Of a stretch of DNA of 64,000 nucleotides, positions 60,953-64,000 are shown one piece after another. Below the pieces are notes generated by a model. It ran no database searches, was not told where the DNA came from, and worked only from the letters and a program-made list of their open reading frames with translations. The number at the start of each line of letters is the position of its first letter. Within the stretch, counting starts at the first letter, position 1. The position numbers and the translations under genes are program-made. The stretch is from Asanoa hainanensis. Lineage in GTDB: Bacteria; Actinomycetota; Actinomycetes; Mycobacteriales; Micromonosporaceae. The stretch covers positions 82,404 through 146,403 of the forward strand of contig NZ_FZPH01000010.1 of NCBI RefSeq assembly GCF_900188485.1. The letters are read 5' to 3'.

Positions 60953-61422
60953 TGACGATGGCCCGTCTCATGCGACCCGCACCGGCGCGCCGACTCCCGA
61001 GCGGCGAACCTCCGACGCCGCCGGGAGTCCTCAGGGGCCGACGCGACCGTCTGCGGCCGCGGTGGACGGGCCGTGGCCGCGACCGCGGTTCGACAACGGC
61101 AGAGCTCGCAGCCGCCACACCGGCGTTGGCGCTGCTGCTCTTCGTCGGAGTCACCGCGGTCGCGGCCACCCAAACCAAACTCCAATGCGCCGACGCGGCC
61201 CGAGACGCGGCGTTGGCAGCGGCCCGAGGCCAAGAGGGCGGCCTGTCCGCGAACCGCACGGCCCCGGACGGCGCCACCATCACAATCTCGATCAACGGCG
61301 ACGTCGTCACGGCCACGGTCCGCGCACCGGCCCGCGTGGTCGGCACCCGCCTACCACCGATCGAGGTGTCGGCCACCGCGGTAGCGGCCCGCGAGCCCGA
61401 AGAGGCGGAAATCCCATGGTGA
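60952..61422 (+). CDS. TadE-like minor pilin
   Basis: A 156-residue protein. A basic, Pro/Arg-rich N terminus of about 45 residues precedes the pilin-like segment RGSTTAELAAATPALALLLFVG, followed by a short domain with one Cys (KLQCADAARDAALAAARG). TadE-type proteins are prepilin-like minor subunits. ATG 60952 (or ATG 60958). Downstream gene overlaps by GTGA. Confidence 0.87.
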   Translation: MTMARLMRPAPARRLPSGEPPTPPGVLRGRRDRLRPRWTGRGRDRGSTTAELAAATPALALLLFVGVTAVAATQTKLQCADAARDAALAAARGQEGGLSANRTAPDGATITISINGDVVTATVRAPARVVGTRLPPIEVSATAVAAREPEEAEIPW

Positions 61423-62096
61423 CCGGGTCTGCTCCGCGCCAGGCCTGGCCGGCGCCGCTGAAGCGGCGGGCCTTCGCGCCTCCCGATGAAGCCGATCCGC
61501 CGCGACGATCGTGCGTCGCGCTCAGCGATCGCGATATGTGGTCTCTATTTCGGCGGCTGGTCTTCGCGCTTTACGACGCGACGCGCGCCCCAGCCCGGCG
61601 GCGATCGGCCCTGGCGCCCGACCATCGTGACGCCGCGCGGTCCGCGATGCGGCGGCGATCGGCCCTGGCGCCCGACGATCGCGACGCTGCGCGGTCCGCG
61701 ATGCGGTGGCGATCGGCCCTGGGCACCGTGCCGGGACTGGCGGTTCGGGATCGTGGTGCGGCGACCGTGTGGGTGCTTGGTGTTGGGCTGGCGTTCGTGC
61801 TGCTCGGGCTGGCCTGTGCGGCGGTCGGTGTGGCGGCGGTCGGTCGTCATCAGGCGCAGACCGCAGCCGACCTCGGTGCGCTCGCAGGTGCCGCGCGCAC
61901 GTTGGAGGGACCGGACGCGGCCTGTGCCAGAGCCGCCGAGATCGCCGGCGCCAACGGCGGGCGGGTGAGCAGTTGCGTGGTGCACGGCTTCGGCGTGGTG
62001 GTGACGGTCGAGGTCGCGGTTCGACTACCGCCAAGGGGGTCGGTCCGGGTCGCGACGGCTCGCGCGCGGGCCGGTCCGGTCGGGTGGGCGTCGTGA
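61419..62096 (+). CDS. TadE/TadG-like protein (Rv3654c-type) with repeat-expanded N terminus
   Basis: A 225-residue protein. Conserved part begins near residue 105: RDRGAATVWVLGVGLAFVLLG (hydrophobic helix), then GRHQAQTAADLGALAGAART, then two Cys (CARAAEIAG and SSCVVHG), fitting the helicase/secretion-neighbourhood TadE-like group. The first 100 residues are Arg/Ala-rich and include 18-residue tandem repeats absent from ordinary members. GTG 61419 overlaps the tadE stop, which supports it; the true start could be ATG 61701. Confidence 0.78.
   Translation: MTGSAPRQAWPAPLKRRAFAPPDEADPPRRSCVALSDRDMWSLFRRLVFALYDATRAPARRRSALAPDHRDAARSAMRRRSALAPDDRDAARSAMRWRSALGTVPGLAVRDRGAATVWVLGVGLAFVLLGLACAAVGVAAVGRHQAQTAADLGALAGAARTLEGPDAACARAAEIAGANGGRVSSCVVHGFGVVVTVEVAVRLPPRGSVRVATARARAGPVGWAS
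61597..61720 (+). repeat. 54-bp tandem repeat inside the TadE/G-like gene
   Basis: GCGATCGGCCCTGG recurs at 61601, 61655 and 61709, exactly 54 bp apart. The unit encodes RRRSALAPDHRDAARSAM; copies 1 and 2 are nearly identical, the third is truncated. Confidence 0.9.
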
Positions 62097-62339
62097 CGCG
62101 GGGGCGCACACGGATCCCGGCGCGAGCGCCACCACCCGCTGGGCGCGAGCGCTGCTGCGCCGCCGCCGCGCGATGGGGGTGAACGCCACCGCGCGCCGTC
62201 CGATTGAGGCGAACCCTACCGTGCCGCCGTCCGATTGGGGCGAGGCCTACCGCGCCGCCGTGCGCTGCGGGCGATTGCTACCGCGCCGCCGTGCGCAGGC
62301 GAGTCGGCATCCGGGCGTTGCCATGGCGGTGGTTGCGGT
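62097..62339. other. Intergenic stretch with short direct repeats
   Basis: This 243-bp gap between the convergent Tad operon and Rieske gene has no believable gene. It contains near-identical words: CTACCGCGCCGCCGTGCG occurs twice about 30 bp apart (about 62248 and 62278), with weaker copies upstream (ACCGTGCCGCCGTCCGATTG, ACCGCGCGCCGTCCGATTG). A degenerate low-complexity repeat; role unknown. Confidence 0.5.
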
Positions 62340-63461
62340 TCAGAGCGCGGCGGCCGGATCGCGGTAGGCGCGGGCGATGAGCGTGACCCAGTCGTAGACG
62401 GCGTTCTCGTTCGGTGCCAACGGACCCGGGACGAAATGGGGTGAGGACACACCACGTTGGACGGACTCGCACGCCGCCCAGTCCTGGCGGTTGGTCAGGT
62501 CCCAGAAATCTACGGCGTAAGCGGGGTCGGTGACCTCGTCCAGGAAGAGCCACTCGCAGGTGACGCGGGTGCGGTGCGGTGACAGCGGTTGGAGGAGGTG
62601 GGTCAGCACGTAGTCCGGATGCAGCGAGATGAGTAGGTTCGGGAAGAGGCCGAGGTACCGGACCAGGCGCTGGTCGACTCCCGGCAGCGCGGTGCCTTTC
62701 GAGCGGCCGTCCAGCGACATCGTTTCCGCGTGGTCGCGTAGGTCCATCGAGCCGCCGACCCAGGCCGCGCCTGGCTCGCGCCAGTTGTTGCCGGAGTTCG
62801 GTGGCGAGACCGCGCACAGTTCGGGGTGGATCAGCGGGCAGTGGTAGCACTCGTGGTAGTTCTCCGCGATGACCTTCCAGTTGGCCGCTACCTCGTAGTC
62901 GTGTCGGGCCTTGCTGACCAGCAGCTCGGGTCGGTACGGCTCGACGTGCGCGGCCAGTGTGCCGATGTGCGCGGTGAACGGCCGCGCGGTGCCGGTGGCG
63001 TTGACGAACAGCCAACCGTGCCAGTCGACGGTTGGCAGTTCGACCAACCCGTAGGCCGCACCGGCGAAGTCCGAGCCCATCCGCGGCGCCGTCCGCACGC
63101 GGCCGTCGAGGGCGTAGGACCAGCCGTGGTACGGGCAGAGCACCGCCGGCCGGTCAGCTACCTCGCCCTCGGCCAGCAACTCGTGGCCGCGGTGGCGGCA
63201 CACGTTGGCGAAGGCACGTGGGGTGCCGGCTTCGAAGGTGAGCAGCACGCCGACGTCGCCGACCGTGACCGCGCGCTGGTTGCCGCCATCGGCGAGGGCG
63301 GCCGTGCGGCCGAGTGACACCCACGACCCGGCGAACAGGTGCCGCTGTTCCCAGGCGAACACGTGCTCGTCGACGTACGCGGCGGCCGGCAGCATGGTCG
63401 ACTGCCCGAACGGACGGAGCGCGGGCTCCAGCGCGGAAGCCCCGATCGGCGCACCCACCAT
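62340..63461 (-). CDS. Rieske non-heme iron oxygenase, large subunit
   Basis: A 373-residue ring-hydroxylating-type oxygenase. The Rieske cluster ligands are CRHRGH and CPYHGWSY; the mononuclear iron site is ENYHECYHCPLIHPE with a downstream Asp. The length and the pattern resemble the monooxygenases acting on quaternary amines (GbcA, CntA, stachydrine demethylase group) as much as on aromatic rings. No reductase or ferredoxin gene is adjacent. ATG 63461. Substrate open. Confidence 0.88.
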   Translation of the reverse strand: MVGAPIGASALEPALRPFGQSTMLPAAAYVDEHVFAWEQRHLFAGSWVSLGRTAALADGGNQRAVTVGDVGVLLTFEAGTPRAFANVCRHRGHELLAEGEVADRPAVLCPYHGWSYALDGRVRTAPRMGSDFAGAAYGLVELPTVDWHGWLFVNATGTARPFTAHIGTLAAHVEPYRPELLVSKARHDYEVAANWKVIAENYHECYHCPLIHPELCAVSPPNSGNNWREPGAAWVGGSMDLRDHAETMSLDGRSKGTALPGVDQRLVRYLGLFPNLLISLHPDYVLTHLLQPLSPHRTRVTCEWLFLDEVTDPAYAVDFWDLTNRQDWAACESVQRGVSSPHFVPGPLAPNENAVYDWVTLIARAYRDPAAAL

Positions 63462-63515
63462 GCCGCCATCATCACCGACCGTCGCCCGGCGGGAAACCCG
63501 GGCGGCGGTAGGGGG

Positions 63516-64000
63516 TCAGGCCGCGGCGTCCTCGGCCGAGCGCTGTGCCAGCGCCGGGCGGGTCGGGGCGGCTTCGGTGTCGTGCGCCTGCTCGTCGCCG
63601 GCCGAGCCGTCCGTGCGGCTGGCGGGTACGACGGAGTGGGCGCCGCTCGCCCGACGGCGCTTGGCCGCCGGTGCCCCGGCGTGGTGGCCGTCGGCGACGG
63701 GCTGCTTCGTCGTGGCCAACTTCGCCCGCGCCCGCGGAACCCGCGCGCCAGCGGTTCCGGCCGCCGCCTCGGTCTGCGGCTCGCCGGCGGCTTTGACCGG
63801 CGCCTTCTTACGCTTCGCCGCGACTCGCCCACGCGAACTGGCCGACATAGCCGTGGCGGCGACGTCCGCTACAACAGCCGAGCCGCCGACGCCGGTCACC
63901 GTGCTCGCGTCGGTTGTCGCGCTGGGATCGGTCACGGGGACCGCGTCGGTTGTCGTGCCGGGATCGGTCATGGCGACGACGTCGGTTGTGGCGCCGGGAT
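63516..64000 (-). CDS. Ala/Thr/Lys-rich protein, 3' part only
   Basis: The C-terminal 160 residues of a protein that starts beyond the right edge. The frame is open to the window end and continues the Thr/Ala/Asp-rich pattern (TTDVVAMTDPGTTTDAVPVT), so the ATG at 63971 is probably internal. The rest is Ala-rich with basic patches (AAKRKKAPVKAAG and AAKRRRASGAH), resembling histone-like tails of actinobacterial DNA-binding proteins. Not identified. Confidence 0.45.
   Translation of the reverse strand, partial: PGATTDVVAMTDPGTTTDAVPVTDPSATTDASTVTGVGGSAVVADVAATAMSASSRGRVAAKRKKAPVKAAGEPQTEAAAGTAGARVPRARAKLATTKQPVADGHHAGAPAAKRRRASGAHSVVPASRTDGSAGDEQAHDTEAAPTRPALAQRSAEDAAA

Noticed and set aside
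62093..62182. A 29-codon frame overlapping the TadE/G-like stop as GTGA
   Set aside because: Too short, Arg/Ala/Pro low complexity and in repeat-like DNA; the overlap is likely chance.

Overview
The window is very GC-rich DNA that reads as one continuous stretch of an actinobacterial chromosome. The gene order, the ESX-type secretion genes, the sortase substrate, the futalosine-route menaquinone gene and the 6C RNA all point to Actinobacteria. The divergent eccE/eccB locus, the double-SseB protein and a few short intergenic repeats suggest Micromonosporaceae; that family-level placement is inference. I saw no tRNA, rRNA, CRISPR array, insertion sequence or prophage.

Left part (1-11.9 kb): two neighbouring beta-lactamase-fold serine hydrolases (one cut by the window edge), the phenylacetyl-CoA epoxidase operon paaABCDE, and a convergent pair on the other strand, a SWIM zinc-finger protein with a SNF2 helicase. 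The helicase is interrupted in its Walker A motif by a 465-residue intein with LAGLIDADG-type endonuclease motifs. mqnC (menaquinone by the futalosine route) follows.

Middle part (11.9-34.8 kb): an LPXTG surface protein, then a respiratory block of menG, a geranylgeranyl-reductase-family gene (probably MenJ-like), all fourteen complex I genes nuoA-N, and a long-chain polyprenyl diphosphate synthase. It combines enzymes for making and modifying menaquinone with the enzyme that reduces it. A Rex-like operator (redox control) sits in front of the block. An IclR regulator and an ECF sigma/anti-sigma pair follow.

Type VII secretion part (34.8-47 kb): RarD-like transporter, GNAT enzyme and holin-like membrane protein, then divergent eccE and eccB, two WXG100 genes, a decayed mycosin fragment on the opposite strand, and a 1572-residue protein. 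That protein has an SseB-like domain near each end, a stretch of 17-residue repeats, about 22 Trp-containing repeats and a distinct C-terminal domain. It overlaps a small conserved-looking gene. eccC, eccD and an intact mycP are absent from the window.

Right part (47-64 kb): alpha/beta hydrolase with no nucleophile, a C45 acyltransferase-like protein, a lipoprotein, a secreted M6 metallopeptidase, acetyl-CoA synthetase, a degenerate Fic-like protein, a HAD phosphatase, the 6C RNA, and a Tad pilus operon (ssd-tadA-tadB-tadC-flp-tadE-tadE/G-like). A Rieske oxygenase and the end of an Ala/Thr/Lys-rich protein close the window.

The strongest unexplained signal is a pair of direct repeats GTTRTCCACAG with exactly 18-bp spacing. 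It occurs twice: between eccB and the WXG100 genes, and in front of the ssd/Tad pilus operon. It may tie the two surface machineries together.
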